Shown here piece by piece: positions 1-10,520 of a DNA stretch of 64,000 nt. Each line of letters opens with the position of its first letter. Positions within the stretch are counted from its first letter, which is position 1. Source of the DNA: Psychrosphaera haliotis (GTDB taxonomy: Bacteria; Pseudomonadota; Gammaproteobacteria; Enterobacterales; Alteromonadaceae); the NCBI RefSeq assembly GCF_009728465.1, contig NZ_WOCD01000005.1, positions 62,001 to 126,000 on the forward strand. Direction: 5' to 3'. Made by a program: the position numbers and the translations under genes. Under the pieces are notes generated by a model. It was not told the DNA's origin, searched no databases, and saw only the letters and a list, made by a program, of their open reading frames with translations.

Positions 1-2459
1 ATTTTAAGCTGCTCTAACATTGTGCTAAATAGCTCAAACGATTCGCGCTTATATTCTTGTTTAGGGTTCTTTTGGGCATAACCACGTAAGTGAATACCTT
101 GACGAAGGTGATCCATAGCAGCTAAATGCTCTTTCCAGTGTTGGTCTAAGCTTTGAAGCATAACCGCTTTTTCAAAGTGGCGAATAACTTCAGCGCCAAC
201 ATGCTGTTCTTTTTCAGCATACATAGCGTCAATTTCTTCGCTAATACGTTGCTTCAGCGTTTCTTCGTGTAGATTCTTGTCTTCTTCTAACCATTTACGC
301 ACTGGCATATCAACGCCAAAGTCAGCTGATAACTGTTCTTCTAATGCTTCTAAGCTCCACATTTCTTCAAGAGAGTGCGGCGGGATATGACTATCAAGTA
401 CTGTTGCAACTACGTCGCGACGAATGCTTTCAATCACTTCACCAATATCACCATCTTCAAGTAATTCATCACGCTGTGAGTAAATAACTTTACGCTGATC
501 GTTAGCAACATCATCGTACTCAAGTAATTGCTTACGAATATCAAAGTTACGGGCTTCTACTTTGCGCTGTGCATTTTCAATGGCTTTGTTTACCCAAGGA
601 TGCTCAATCGCTTCACCCTCTTCCATACCTAGCTTACGCATCATGCCAGTTACTCTGTCTGATGCGAATAAACGCATTAACGTATCTTCCATTGAAAGAT
701 AGAAACGTGATGAACCTGCGTCACCTTGACGACCAGAACGACCACGTAACTGATTATCGATACGGCGAGATTCGTGACGTTCAGTACCAATAATATGTAA
801 ACCACCCGCGGTGATTACATCATCATGGCGTTTTTTCCACTCAGATTTAATATGTTCAATCTGTTGGTCTGTTGGATTCTTAAGACGTGCAACTTCAGCA
901 TTCCAGTTGCCACCTAAAACAATATCGGTACCACGACCGGCCATGTTAGTCGCAATTGTAACTGAGCCTGAACGACCAGCATCTTCAACAATTTGAGCTT
1001 CTTTTTCGTGCTGTTTTGCGTTTAATACCGAGTGTTTTATTTTATCTTTCTTCAGTAGCTGAGAAAGTAACTCTGAAGATTCAATAGAAACCGTACCTAC
1101 AAGTACAGGCTGGCCACGCTCTTGGCAGTCTTTAATATCGGTAATAATCGCACGATATTTTTCTAGCTGAGTTAGATAAACTAAATCAGTCATGTCATTA
1201 CGAACCATTGGTTTATTGGTTGGTATTACAACTGTATCTAGCCCATAAATTTGTTGGAATTCGAATGCTTCTGTATCAGCTGTACCCGTCATACCAGATA
1301 GCTTGTCGTACATTCTGAAGAAGTTCTGGAAAGTAATAGACGCTAAAGTTTGGTTTTCATTTTGAATTTTTACACCTTCTTTTGCTTCTACGGCTTGGTG
1401 TAAACCTTCAGACCAACGACGCCCTTCCATTGTACGACCGGTGTGTTCATCGATAATGACAACTTCGTCGCCGTTAACAATATAATCCACATCTTTTTGA
1501 TACATAATGTGAGCACGTAAAGCCGCATAAACATTATGTAGTAAAGGAATGTTAGTTGCACTGAATAGTGAATCATCTTCTGCAATCACACCCGCTTCAC
1601 GTAAAATTTCTTCTACACGGATTTGACCACGCTCAGTTAGATAAACTTGTTTAGACTTTTCATCGGCGGTGTAATCGCCATCGCCTTCAACACCTTCTTC
1701 GTCTTCTTTTTCTTGACGTTCAAGTAGCGGAACAATTTTATTAATTTCAATGTAAATCTCTGAATTATCTTCAGCAGGTCCAGAAATAATAAGCGGCGTA
1801 CGAGCTTCATCAATTAAGATTGAATCAACTTCATCAATTAAGGCAAAGTTAAGGCTTTTCTGAACACGTTCATCGGCACTGAATGCCATGTTGTCGCGCA
1901 GGTAATCAAAACCGAATTCGTTGTTGGTACCATACGTAATATCTGCTTGGTAAGCGGCTTTTTTCTCTTCGTGGTTCATTCCAGGAATGTTACAACCAAC
2001 GCTCATTCCTAAGAATTCGAAAAGTGGACGGTTATACTCAGAGTCACGGCTTGCAAGATAGTCATTCACGGTAATAACGTGAACGCCTTTGCCGGTTAAG
2101 CCGTTTAGATATGCAGGTAAGGTTGCAGTTAACGTTTTACCTTCACCAGTACGCATTTCAGCAATACTACCTGAATTTAAAACCATACCACCAATCATTT
2201 GCACGTCAAAATGACGCATTTCAAAAACTCGTCGGCTAGCTTCACGCACAGTAGCAAAAGCTTCTGGCAAGATATCATCTAGGGATTCGTTTTCAGCAAG
2301 TCGAGTACGAAACTCAACGGTTTTATTTTTTAATTCAGCATCTGATAAACTCTCAAATTGAGGCTCAAGAGCATTAATCGCTTTTACGATTTTATTTAAG
2401 GATTTTAGCGTACGTTGATTTCGGCTACCGAATAATTTTGTTAATAGTGAAGAGATCAT
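1..2459 (-). CDS. secA: Preprotein translocase ATPase SecA, C-terminus cut off by the window edge
   Basis: SecA is the ATPase that pushes unfolded preproteins through SecYEG at the inner membrane. Translating the complement from the ATG at 2459 gives about 819 residues in one frame that runs off position 1. It begins [12 protein letters not shown] and holds the Walker A motif MRTGEGKT near residues 102-109, the DEAD-like [15 protein letters not shown] segment, MAGRGTDI and the [18 protein letters not shown] helicase motif. The last visible residues, [11 protein letters not shown], match the scaffold region just before the variable linker and zinc tail, so roughly 80-100 C-terminal residues lie outside. 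It is downstream of the M23 peptidase gene, separated by a terminator-like hairpin. The reading frame stays intact throughout. Confidence 0.97.
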   Translation of the reverse strand, partial: MISSLLTKLFGSRNQRTLKSLNKIVKAINALEPQFESLSDAELKNKTVEFRTRLAENESLDDILPEAFATVREASRRVFEMRHFDVQMIGGMVLNSGSIAEMRTGEGKTLTATLPAYLNGLTGKGVHVITVNDYLASRDSEYNRPLFEFLGMSVGCNIPGMNHEEKKAAYQADITYGTNNEFGFDYLRDNMAFSADERVQKSLNFALIDEVDSILIDEARTPLIISGPAEDNSEIYIEINKIVPLLERQEKEDEEGVEGDGDYTADEKSKQVYLTERGQIRVEEILREAGVIAEDDSLFSATNIPLLHNVYAALRAHIMYQKDVDYIVNGDEVVIIDEHTGRTMEGRRWSEGLHQAVEAKEGVKIQNENQTLASITFQNFFRMYDKLSGMTGTADTEAFEFQQIYGLDTVVIPTNKPMVRNDMTDLVYLTQLEKYRAIITDIKDCQERGQPVLVGTVSIESSELLSQLLKKDKIKHSVLNAKQHEKEAQIVEDAGRSGSVTIATNMAGRGTDIVLGGNWNAEVARLKNPTDQQIEHIKSEWKKRHDDVITAGGLHIIGTERHESRRIDNQLRGRSGRQGDAGSSRFYLSMEDTLMRLFASDRVTGMMRKLGMEEGEAIEHPWVNKAIENAQRKVEARNFDIRKQLLEYDDVANDQRKVIYSQRDELLEDGDIGEVIESIRRDVVATVLDSHIPPHSLEEMWSLEALEEQLSADFGVDMPVRKWLEEDKNLHEETLKQRISEEIDAMYAEKEQHVGAEVIRHFEKAVMLQSLDQHWKEHLAAMDHLRQGIHLRGYAQKNPKQEYKRESFELFSTMLEQLK

Positions 2460-2496
2460 ATTTTTCAGCTTTACTTCTGACTGTTCTTATAATGAA

Positions 2497-2519
2497 AACA
2501 ATCGGCTATGCCGACTGTT
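2497..2519 (-). terminator. Hairpin between the M23 gene and secA, possible terminator or attenuator
   Basis: On the minus strand AACAGTCGGC and GCCGATTGTT can pair with one mismatch around a three-base loop, followed by TTTCATT. It lies after the M23 gene and 38 bases before the secA ATG. It could end M23 transcription or attenuate secA. No SecM-like leader peptide with an ATG start is visible in the 108-base gap. Confidence 0.4.
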
Positions 2520-2567
2520 TAGTTCCTGTTCAACTAGATAGTTACCAATCCTGGTTTATAAATTTAA

Positions 2568-3491
2568 CTAGTCTGCTTTTCGGTAAACATAAGGCAATGG
2601 GTCAATTTGTTTACCGCGTTTTAACACTTCGTAATGAACATGGGGGCCTGTTGAACGACCCGTACTGCCCATTTTTCCAACCGTTTGGCCTTTAGTAACT
2701 ATGTCACCTACACTAACCAATAAAGATTTATTGTGACCATATCGAGTAACCACGCCATCACCGTGGTCAATTTCGACCAAATTTCCGTAACCGAAGCGAC
2801 TATCTGCCCACGTTACCACGCCTGCCCCTGTTGCTACAACATCTGCATCTTCATCGCCGGCAAAATCTAAGCCTTTGTGCATTGCAGGCATACTAGTAAA
2901 CGGGTCTTTACGGACGCCAAAATAAGAGGATAACCAACCAGACTTTATCGGTCGGCCAGAAACAAATATTTCCTCTTCTATATGGGTATTCATTAATATG
3001 GATTCAAGTACTGCCATTCGTCTTTCTTGACCGTCAAGCTTAACAAGCATCTCTTCCATCTCTGAAAACAAGCCATCAACGCTGGTCATAACATCACTAG
3101 CGGTTTCTGAGTTTGGTCCGCCAACACTCGACTCTAAATCAAAATTAAATTCTTCTGCAGGAATATTTGCTTGTGTAGCAACTCGACTAGCCACGGCATC
3201 TAGCCTATTAACCTGACCTTTTATTTCACCCAGCTTTAGCGTCAACGCACTTAATTGGTGCTCTGCCTGGCGTTTTAAGCCCATGAGCTGCTGTTTTTCA
3301 TCGCTATATTCTTTTTGAGCTAGGAGCAACTGCTCCCTTACATGATCAGTGTCGTTATTGTTCATTAACGAAGAACTTATAAACCAAACAGTAGCAATCA
3401 GGAAAATAGCGGCAATAGGAAGCCATTGCGCTTTAGGCATTTTGACCTTAAAGCTAACATTCTTTCCTTTGTAAATAAGTGTTAAACTCAT
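2568..3491 (-). CDS. Membrane-anchored M23 family (LytM) metallopeptidase
   Basis: A 307-residue putative peptidoglycan endopeptidase. One membrane segment (about residues 23-41) is followed by a coiled-coil-rich stretch (about 47-105) and a C-terminal M23 domain (about 185-300). The zinc ligands fit H205 and D209 in HKGLDF and H286 in HVHYE, with H284 as the likely catalytic partner, so the site looks complete, unlike degenerate EnvC/NlpD activators. The family cuts peptide cross-links in the periplasm, and the anchor puts the domain outside the inner membrane. The dciA/M23/secA neighbourhood is conserved in many gammaproteobacteria. The gene is divergent from dciA, with a 32-base gap. Confidence 0.9.
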   Translation of the reverse strand: MSLTLIYKGKNVSFKVKMPKAQWLPIAAIFLIATVWFISSSLMNNNDTDHVREQLLLAQKEYSDEKQQLMGLKRQAEHQLSALTLKLGEIKGQVNRLDAVASRVATQANIPAEEFNFDLESSVGGPNSETASDVMTSVDGLFSEMEEMLVKLDGQERRMAVLESILMNTHIEEEIFVSGRPIKSGWLSSYFGVRKDPFTSMPAMHKGLDFAGDEDADVVATGAGVVTWADSRFGYGNLVEIDHGDGVVTRYGHNKSLLVSVGDIVTKGQTVGKMGSTGRSTGPHVHYEVLKRGKQIDPLPYVYRKAD

Positions 3492-3523
3492 TAAATACTA
3501 CCTAGTTTTATGGATTAATTGTT

Positions 3524-4006
3524 GTGAAATCACCAAAATCTCTATCTGATTTAATGTCGCATGATAAAGCCAGTTCAAATTTAGTTAATTACCAACAACA
3601 AACCAGCAATTTTCGAGCCATTCAAACGCTACTTGTTTCTATTTTGGGCGACAATATCGCGCAAAATATCATTGTAAGCAACTTTAAAAACTCAATACTT
3701 TATTTAGAAACACCATCTGCAACTATAGCAACGGCGTTTAAAATGCACCAATCTAACATTCTCTCGCACGTGAGACGCGAAATCAATCCCGGTACCGTTA
3801 CCGTTGAAATGAAAGTGAGTCCAAGAAGTACTCTTTTAAGTAACTTAAAGTCTACTGCAAAATCTAAAAGCGCAGTTGAAACAAAGGTTACTAAGTCTTC
3901 TTTTATTCCAGATGACGCGGCAAATTCTATTTTAACCATTTCAAAATCAAGTGACGAAAAGCTAAGACAGTCTCTTGAACGCCTGATGAGCCATAGGAAA
4001 AAATAA
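3524..4006 (+). CDS. dciA: DUF721/DciA-family replicative helicase loader
   Basis: A 160-residue protein matching DciA (DUF721), the ancestral loader or operator of the DnaB helicase in bacteria lacking DnaC. The conserved KH-like domain covers about residues 25-105, including ILGDNIAQNIIVSN and the LETPSATIATAFKMH segment, followed by a basic, low-complexity tail. The chosen start is the GTG at 3524; no ATG fits better. Position next to secA and M23 is the usual place for this gene in Gammaproteobacteria. It is convergent with barA, with only one base between the two coding regions. Confidence 0.85.
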   Translation: MKSPKSLSDLMSHDKASSNLVNYQQQTSNFRAIQTLLVSILGDNIAQNIIVSNFKNSILYLETPSATIATAFKMHQSNILSHVRREINPGTVTVEMKVSPRSTLLSNLKSTAKSKSAVETKVTKSSFIPDDAANSILTISKSSDEKLRQSLERLMSHRKK

Positions 4007-4007
4007 T

Positions 4008-6794
4008 TTAGCTGAGTTGCCAGCTCATTGATTCATTTCTTAATAACTCAATCTCATCTAACAATTCAAACAATTCAGGCTCTACATTCTTAATTTGTCG
4101 ATTTGCTTTTAAATTAATTTCTATTTGCTCAGCTAAACTCTTTATTTTTGGCAACCCAGTATAACAACAAGCGCCATGAAATTTGTGAACGGCGGTAAGC
4201 ACATCATCAACAGAGTTAGACGCTAAACCACCATTAATTTGATCAACTGTGTCAGGGATACTCTTAATCAACATATCAAGCATCTGTACTGCTAAGTCTC
4301 GTTTGCCAGCTGCTCTTTCTAATGCCATTGGCCAGTTAATGTGATGGAACCCTGCAAAATCTGGCGCTGCACCACTTTTTAAGACTGCGTCTTGCTTTGC
4401 CGCTTTATTGTTTGAAACATTATATGCGTCACCGGAGAACTCAATAAGTATCTGGCGTAAAACCTGTTCGTCGATGGGTTTAGCTAAATAGTCGTTAAAG
4501 CCACATTCAGAAATAGTGACCTGCTCATCGGCAGTTGCATGCGCAGTAACTGAAATAATAGGTATATCTTCATTTAATGACGAAGATCTAATTTCACGGC
4601 AAGCTGTAATACCGTCCATTATAGGCATTTGCACATCCATAAAAATTGCGTCATAACGATACTTTTTCGCCATTTCAACTGCCTGCAAACCATCATATGC
4701 TGTATCTGCGACGACCGACATCTCTGTCAAAATAGTGGTTAACAATTTTAAGTTAGACTTATTGTCATCAACCGCTAAAACCTTCAAGCCGTTAAAAGAA
4801 ATAGACTTGGTTTGCTCAGTTTGTTGATAAGTTCTAAAAGGTGCGCTTAGGCTATCTATCAACTTTTTGTGGTTTATAGGTTTACTTACACAAGCTGTTG
4901 CGCCAGAACCAATGAGGGCTTCTTTTAAATTAGGCGAAATACTACCTATCATTGCGATAACATTTTCGCAGTTCTCTTTTGCTTCAGATACAAACTGTTG
5001 TAACAGTCCGATTGTACTTGGAGAAACGTTCCTAGAGATTAAAACCACATCAAAAGGCTCTTTTAGCCATTTAGAGAAGTTAGCTTGGTTTTCACAGGTT
5101 GTGATTTGAAGCTCAGTAAAATCCGACAATAATAAATTAATGTCATTTAACGACTGGTCATTATTGTCAAATACTAAAATTCGTTTCCCTGCGATGTCCG
5201 CAACATCAATGGGTTCGGCAACGCTTATGTTATTTTCTTTAACAACGATGTCAAAATAGAAGCTACTGCCCTGGTCTTTTTCACTCTTAACACTGATATT
5301 TCCGCCCATAGCTTCAATGAGTTTCTTACAAATGTTTAAACCTAAACCTGTTCCGCCAAAACGACGGGTGACTGAACTATCAGCCTGTTCAAACACAGAG
5401 AACAACTTTTGGATAACGGTTTTATCTATGCCAATTCCAGTATCAGAAACAACAAATTTAATTTTGTGTCCATGTTCATCACCGCCTTTATATTGAACAT
5501 CTAAACGGATAAAGCCTTGATGAGTAAATTTTAAAGCGTTACCCATAAGGTTTAGGAGAACCTGTTTAATTCGGTCTGGGTCTCCTCTTAAAGAATCTGG
5601 TGTAGATGACTCTACTCCTAAATGAACATCAATTCCGCGGTCAAAAATAGTAGGCGCCATCAGTGTCATGACATCATTGACAGTATCTCTTAGAGAAAAT
5701 GGAATAGATTCTAGCTCCATTTTCCCCGCATCTAGCTTCGAAAAATCGAGTATGTCATTAATAATTCTGAGTAAATTTTTCGCGGATGATTCAATGGTTT
5801 CTAAAAAGTCACTCTGATTATCATTTAACGGCGTTTTTTTCAGCTGTCGAGTAAACCCAAGAACCCCATTTAATGGTGTTCTCAATTCATGTGACATATT
5901 GGCTAAAAATTGAGATTTAACATTATTTGCGGTTTGGGCGTCTTTTCTCGCAATGCTCAGTTCTACATTTTGAATCTCGAGTAACTCAACCGTTTGCGTC
6001 AGTTCTTGAGTATGCTCACTGATATTATGTTCAGCCTGTTCATTAGCCAAATGTATTTTTTTACCCAATGTATTAATGCCGTCTCTCAAGGTGTTCAGTT
6101 CGGCTAGGTAAAGTTCTGTTGAGCGTACTTTTGTATCGCCTTGAACAATTTTGGCGATTACGTTGTTTATTCTATGAATAGGATTGATTAGTCGTTTAAT
6201 AAAGTATTGCGCAAACGCGAAGCTAACAAATAAAGCGATGATCAAAATACTGATCATAAGCAGGAGTGAAGACTGTTGCTGAAGTAATACCTTGTTCCTA
6301 CTCAATTCTAAAACCAAGTAGCCATAGAGAGTGCGGTCATCGCCTTTAATAACAAAGGCTTTTGAGCTGTCTAAGTTCTCCCCCCAAATTGGCGTTCTAA
6401 CAAATACAATATCGCCATAACGCTCAACGGTACTTTTAGAGGAAACCGTTTTACCTTTTGATAACTTAGTTTCTCTAATATCAACGTGTTCATTGGTAGA
6501 TACAAGTAAACTATGGTCCGCTGTAAAAACAGAGATATTATTGACTGCAGGGCTACCTCGTCGATGAGCTAAATCAAGGGAACGACTTAAAAATTCGTTG
6601 TCTTGTTGCTGAATAGATTTTCCCGCTAACATAGCCAGTGGCTCTGCAAGAGATAAACCTCTTTCGATTAATACATTCTCAAGTTCTGTATGTCTTTTAT
6701 AAATTAAAATACTGCCTAAAATCAGGCTGATGAACAGAGTTGGTAAAATAATGACAACAAACGCCCAATGACGCATGGAAAGGTGAGATTTCAT
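4008..6794 (-). CDS. barA: Hybrid sensor histidine kinase BarA
   Basis: A 928-residue tripartite kinase of the BarA/GacS type, which phosphorylates the UvrY/GacA regulator and so controls the Csr small RNAs. Visible order: membrane segment about 11-32, periplasmic sensor to about 175, second membrane segment about 176-197, HAMP, HisKA with H302 in SHELRTP, ATPase domain with DTGIGI and GGTGLGL, a receiver-like region about 535-650 that lacks a clear acidic pocket, a true receiver with D720 in FMDVQMP, and a C-terminal Hpt with H870 in HKFHGACCYTG. The barA-rlmD-relA-mazG arrangement, with barA divergent, matches that of E. coli, which supports the assignment. Confidence 0.93.
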   Translation of the reverse strand: MKSHLSMRHWAFVVIILPTLFISLILGSILIYKRHTELENVLIERGLSLAEPLAMLAGKSIQQQDNEFLSRSLDLAHRRGSPAVNNISVFTADHSLLVSTNEHVDIRETKLSKGKTVSSKSTVERYGDIVFVRTPIWGENLDSSKAFVIKGDDRTLYGYLVLELSRNKVLLQQQSSLLLMISILIIALFVSFAFAQYFIKRLINPIHRINNVIAKIVQGDTKVRSTELYLAELNTLRDGINTLGKKIHLANEQAEHNISEHTQELTQTVELLEIQNVELSIARKDAQTANNVKSQFLANMSHELRTPLNGVLGFTRQLKKTPLNDNQSDFLETIESSAKNLLRIINDILDFSKLDAGKMELESIPFSLRDTVNDVMTLMAPTIFDRGIDVHLGVESSTPDSLRGDPDRIKQVLLNLMGNALKFTHQGFIRLDVQYKGGDEHGHKIKFVVSDTGIGIDKTVIQKLFSVFEQADSSVTRRFGGTGLGLNICKKLIEAMGGNISVKSEKDQGSSFYFDIVVKENNISVAEPIDVADIAGKRILVFDNNDQSLNDINLLLSDFTELQITTCENQANFSKWLKEPFDVVLISRNVSPSTIGLLQQFVSEAKENCENVIAMIGSISPNLKEALIGSGATACVSKPINHKKLIDSLSAPFRTYQQTEQTKSISFNGLKVLAVDDNKSNLKLLTTILTEMSVVADTAYDGLQAVEMAKKYRYDAIFMDVQMPIMDGITACREIRSSSLNEDIPIISVTAHATADEQVTISECGFNDYLAKPIDEQVLRQILIEFSGDAYNVSNNKAAKQDAVLKSGAAPDFAGFHHINWPMALERAAGKRDLAVQMLDMLIKSIPDTVDQINGGLASNSVDDVLTAVHKFHGACCYTGLPKIKSLAEQIEINLKANRQIKNVEPELFELLDEIELLRNESMSWQLS

Positions 6795-6866
6795 TAGGTT
6801 TTTTCGAGTATAATAACGTTTCTTTTTAGTATTTATCTAACTTAACTCAAAGCGGGTACACAAACA

Positions 6867-8231
6867 ATGGCGAAATTTTTCAAGCCGACTAAACAACTTA
6901 AATCAAGAAAGCACGCTTCCGCTGGTAAACAGCTCGCTCAATTTAGTGGTGTCGCCGAAAAATATGACTTAAGTTTGAAGTCAATTGTGTCTAACCCGCA
7001 TGGCAAAGTTGCTTTTGTTCCCGGCTTATTAACTGGTGAAACAGCCAAAATAAAACCTCTTACTTATACTGATAAGGTCCTTCAGGGGCAAATCATAGAA
7101 ATTATCGAAGAAAGTGAAAAACGCATCGCCCCAGAATGTGAGCATTTTGGCACTTGTGGCGGTTGTCAGTTGCAGTATTTAGCTAATGAAGATCAAGTTA
7201 CTGAAAAAGAAAACGTATTAAAACAGTTAATGGAAAAACAGTTAGGCTCTATTGAAGGTGTTTGGCAACCAGCTATTACAAGCGAATCTTGGGGTTACCG
7301 CCGTGCAGCAAGGCTTGCATTGTGGTGGACGGGCAAGAAAAAGCTAACGTTAGGTTTTAGAGAGTCTAAATCTAAACATATTGTAGACATCAACAGTTGC
7401 GCAATTTTAGCTCCTGCACTGGAAAAAATAGCCTTAACCATTAAACCAACGTTATTGGAGCTAGAAACTGGACAAAACCTTACGCATATCCAACTCTTTG
7501 ACTTAGATGATTATCAATGCGCTATTTTACGCGCTACTGAAGTGCTTTCCCTTGCTGACCAGCAACGCCTTATCGACTTTGCTGTTGGCCTTAATGTGCA
7601 CCTGATTGTGGAATATAGTGATAGTCGCTATGACGTTTTACATCAACATACCGCGGCCAATGGTGAACAACTTCATTATTCAACGGATAACGTAAAATTT
7701 GAGTTTTCGCCTAAAGATTTTATTCAGGTAAACCAAGCCGTCAATGACCAAATGGTTCAACAAGCAATGGATTGGCTAAAACCAACTGCAAATGACACGG
7801 TTTTAGACTTATTTAGTGGTGTAGGTAACTTTACTTTGCCGCTAGCAAAACGCAGTAAACAAGTAATTGGCGTGGAAGGTGTGAGCAACATGGTAAAACA
7901 GCTTAAACATAACGCTCAATTAAATGACTTAACGAATGTTGAAGCTTATCAAGCTGACCTTTCTGTCTTTGACGAAAAACGCCCGCCAACCTGGCTTAAA
8001 CCGATAGATAAATTATTGCTAGACCCAGCGCGAGATGGCGCTTTGGCCGTTATGCAAACTATCCCTAAAATAAAACCTAAACAAATCTTATATATATCTT
8101 GTAATCCAACTACTATGGTAAGAGACTTAAAAATATTGCTAGCGGCAGATTATCAGTTGAAAAAAGCCGGCATTCTTAATATGTTTCCAAATACGGCTCA
8201 TATGGAAGCTATGGTGTTATTAGAAAAATGA
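6867..8231 (+). CDS. rlmD: 23S rRNA (uracil-1939-C5)-methyltransferase RlmD
   Basis: A 454-residue SAM-dependent RNA m5U methyltransferase that modifies U1939 of 23S rRNA. It has an N-terminal TRAM domain, a 4Fe-4S cluster site with C91, C97, C100 and C178, the SAM motif LDLFSGVGNF, and the catalytic nucleophile C412 in SCNPTTM, with E447 as the likely base. Length and cysteine spacing are normal. It begins the rlmD-relA-mazG run and is divergent from barA, with its ATG 72 bases away from the barA start. Confidence 0.95.
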   Translation: MAKFFKPTKQLKSRKHASAGKQLAQFSGVAEKYDLSLKSIVSNPHGKVAFVPGLLTGETAKIKPLTYTDKVLQGQIIEIIEESEKRIAPECEHFGTCGGCQLQYLANEDQVTEKENVLKQLMEKQLGSIEGVWQPAITSESWGYRRAARLALWWTGKKKLTLGFRESKSKHIVDINSCAILAPALEKIALTIKPTLLELETGQNLTHIQLFDLDDYQCAILRATEVLSLADQQRLIDFAVGLNVHLIVEYSDSRYDVLHQHTAANGEQLHYSTDNVKFEFSPKDFIQVNQAVNDQMVQQAMDWLKPTANDTVLDLFSGVGNFTLPLAKRSKQVIGVEGVSNMVKQLKHNAQLNDLTNVEAYQADLSVFDEKRPPTWLKPIDKLLLDPARDGALAVMQTIPKIKPKQILYISCNPTTMVRDLKILLAADYQLKKAGILNMFPNTAHMEAMVLLEK

Positions 8232-8245
8232 AGTAAGGAATAGGT

Positions 8246-10474
8246 GTGGTTTCAGTTACCCGAGTTCACAATTTAGAAAACGTATTATCCAGTCACGACA
8301 TAAATGAGTGGCTGATGAACACGGGCCTCGAATCACACACGGTAGAGGTAATTGGCAATGGCGTAAATTGGCTACTTGCCGAGCAACAATCGCCAAAAGC
8401 GCATAAAGTCCATGATACTGACTTTGTCCGCCATGGCTTACAAATTGTTGAGATCATGCTTGAGCTAAGCATGGATGATGAAAGCCTAATTGCTGCTCTG
8501 CTGTATCCGTATTATGGCCCTCAAGCCACTGACAAAAAACTCAAAGAAAAAATCACTAACAAGTTTGGTAGCTCTACCTTAGCGCTGCTTGACTCAGTGC
8601 GTAAAATGGCAAACTTAGGCTTGTTGTCATCTCGTATAAAACACTCTGCAGCTCAAGCTGAAAAAATCCGTCGCATGCTAACGGCAATGGTGGAAGATGT
8701 ACGAGCGGTTGTAATTAAGTTAAGTCAGCAAGTTGTTTATCTAAGAGACATTAAAAGTGGCGATGAGGAAACTCGTGTCTTAGCCGCCAAAGAAACTCAA
8801 ACCATATTTGCGCCACTTGCTAATCGGCTTGGTATTGGTCAGTTAAAGTGGGAACTGGAAGACTATTCATTTAGATATCTGCAGCCTACGGTTTATAAAA
8901 ACATTGCTTCTAGCCTTGAAGAAAAACGTGCTGACAGACAACAGTACTTAGAAGACTTTGTGAATAGCCTGTCTGAAAAAATGACGGACATTGGCGTCGA
9001 GGCTGTGGTTTATGGCCGTCCAAAACACATTTATAGCATCTATAAAAAGATGCAAAAGAAAGACTACGATTTTTCTCAACTATTTGACATCCGCGCAGTG
9101 CGAGTGGTTACTCACAAACTACAAGACTGTTATGGTGCATTAGGTGTTATACATACGAACTGGCGACATATTCCTTCTGAGTTTGATGACTATGTAGCAA
9201 CGCCTAAGCCAAATGGTTATCAGTCTATTCATACAGTGATTATTGGTCCACACGGTAAACCAATAGAAATTCAGATTCGAACGCAAGAAATGCACGAAGA
9301 GGCCGAGTTAGGTGTTGCTGCACATTGGCAATACAAAGAAAGCGACAGCAAAAACAAACACGTTAAGATGTCGAGTTATGAAGAGAAAATTGCGTGGCTA
9401 AGAAAGTTACTGCAATGGCAAGAGGAGATGGCCGATACCAACGACTTTGCCGAAGAGCTTCATAATCAGGTTGTTGAAGATCGGGTTTATGTATTTACAC
9501 CAGACGGTGATGTTGTTGACTTACCAAGTGGCTCAACACCGTTAGACTTTGCTTATTATGTGCATACAAATGTTGGCCACCGTTGCATTGGCGCTAAAGT
9601 ATTTAACCGAATCGTTCCTTTTACTTACCAGCTTAAAACCGGCGATCAAATAGAGATCATTACCGGCAAAGAGCCAAACCCTAAACGTGATTGGCTAAAC
9701 CCTAACTTAGATTATGTTCACTCTTCTAGAGCGCGAGCAAAAATTCAAACCTGGTTTAAACAGCAAGACAAAGACAAGAATATTGTTGAAGGTAAACAAA
9801 TGGTTGAGCACGAGCTTAACCGTTTAGATATTGATTGGAGCGAAACGTCCCACGCGGTTGTGCGCTTTAATATGAACTCACTAGATGATCTCCTTGCCGC
9901 GATAGGCGCCGGTGACGTTCGCTTATACCAAGTTATTAATTACATCGAGTCCAAGGCAACCAATCAACCTAAACCTGAAATTGATCCTAGGTTAATTCAA
10001 AAGCCTCGGAAAAAGTCTAAGAAAAACCAAAATGGCGTGGTTTTGCATGGTGTTGGTAATTTAATGAATCAACTGGCCGGCTGTTGTAATCCAATCATGG
10101 GTGATGACATTGTTGGTTATATTACACAAGGTAGAGGCGTAGTAATACATCGCTCGGATTGTGAACAATTTAAGATAGTGATGGATGAGCACCCTGAGCG
10201 ATTTATTGAAGCATCTTGGGCGGAACAATACTCTGGTGGCTTTGTTGCTAACGTAAAAATATTTGCCAACGACCGAAGCGGATTATTACGCGACATCACC
10301 ACTATTTTAGCCAATGACAAAGTAAACGTGTTGGCAATGAGCACCGACTCAGACGTAAATAATCAAGTAGTGACAATGGGCTTAAAGTTAGAGGTTTATA
10401 ATTTGAGTGCGTTTAATAGAGTACTAGATAAAATAAGCCAAGTAGAAGAAGTCATGAAAGTTAAAAGGTCATAG
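8246..10474 (+). CDS. relA: GTP pyrophosphokinase RelA, (p)ppGpp synthetase I
   Basis: A 742-residue ribosome-associated stringent-response enzyme that makes (p)ppGpp from ATP and GTP/GDP during amino-acid starvation. The N-terminal hydrolase-like domain lacks the HD pair (AALLYPYYG at that place), as in RelA and unlike SpoT. The synthetase region holds YGRPKHIYSIYKK and FDIRAVRVV, followed by TGS (VYVFTPDGDV, about 405-465), the zinc-finger/RIS region with AGCCNPIMGD, and a C-terminal ACT domain. The start is the GTG at 8246, giving MVSVTRVHN, which lines up with other RelA N-termini. It lies 14 bases after rlmD and is probably co-transcribed with it. Confidence 0.96.
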   Translation: MVSVTRVHNLENVLSSHDINEWLMNTGLESHTVEVIGNGVNWLLAEQQSPKAHKVHDTDFVRHGLQIVEIMLELSMDDESLIAALLYPYYGPQATDKKLKEKITNKFGSSTLALLDSVRKMANLGLLSSRIKHSAAQAEKIRRMLTAMVEDVRAVVIKLSQQVVYLRDIKSGDEETRVLAAKETQTIFAPLANRLGIGQLKWELEDYSFRYLQPTVYKNIASSLEEKRADRQQYLEDFVNSLSEKMTDIGVEAVVYGRPKHIYSIYKKMQKKDYDFSQLFDIRAVRVVTHKLQDCYGALGVIHTNWRHIPSEFDDYVATPKPNGYQSIHTVIIGPHGKPIEIQIRTQEMHEEAELGVAAHWQYKESDSKNKHVKMSSYEEKIAWLRKLLQWQEEMADTNDFAEELHNQVVEDRVYVFTPDGDVVDLPSGSTPLDFAYYVHTNVGHRCIGAKVFNRIVPFTYQLKTGDQIEIITGKEPNPKRDWLNPNLDYVHSSRARAKIQTWFKQQDKDKNIVEGKQMVEHELNRLDIDWSETSHAVVRFNMNSLDDLLAAIGAGDVRLYQVINYIESKATNQPKPEIDPRLIQKPRKKSKKNQNGVVLHGVGNLMNQLAGCCNPIMGDDIVGYITQGRGVVIHRSDCEQFKIVMDEHPERFIEASWAEQYSGGFVANVKIFANDRSGLLRDITTILANDKVNVLAMSTDSDVNNQVVTMGLKLEVYNLSAFNRVLDKISQVEEVMKVKRS

Positions 10475-10520
10475 GGCTATAAGTACTAGCACTTTTAGCA
10501 AATACAGAGAATTAAAAAAT

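Noticed and set aside
569..1585. Several short open frames on both strands inside secA
   Set aside because: They are shadows of the secA frame, which reads without stops from 2459 to the window edge.
2438..2695. An 85-residue plus-strand frame across the secA leader and the M23 gene end
   Set aside because: It overlaps two real genes on the other strand and has no family resemblance.
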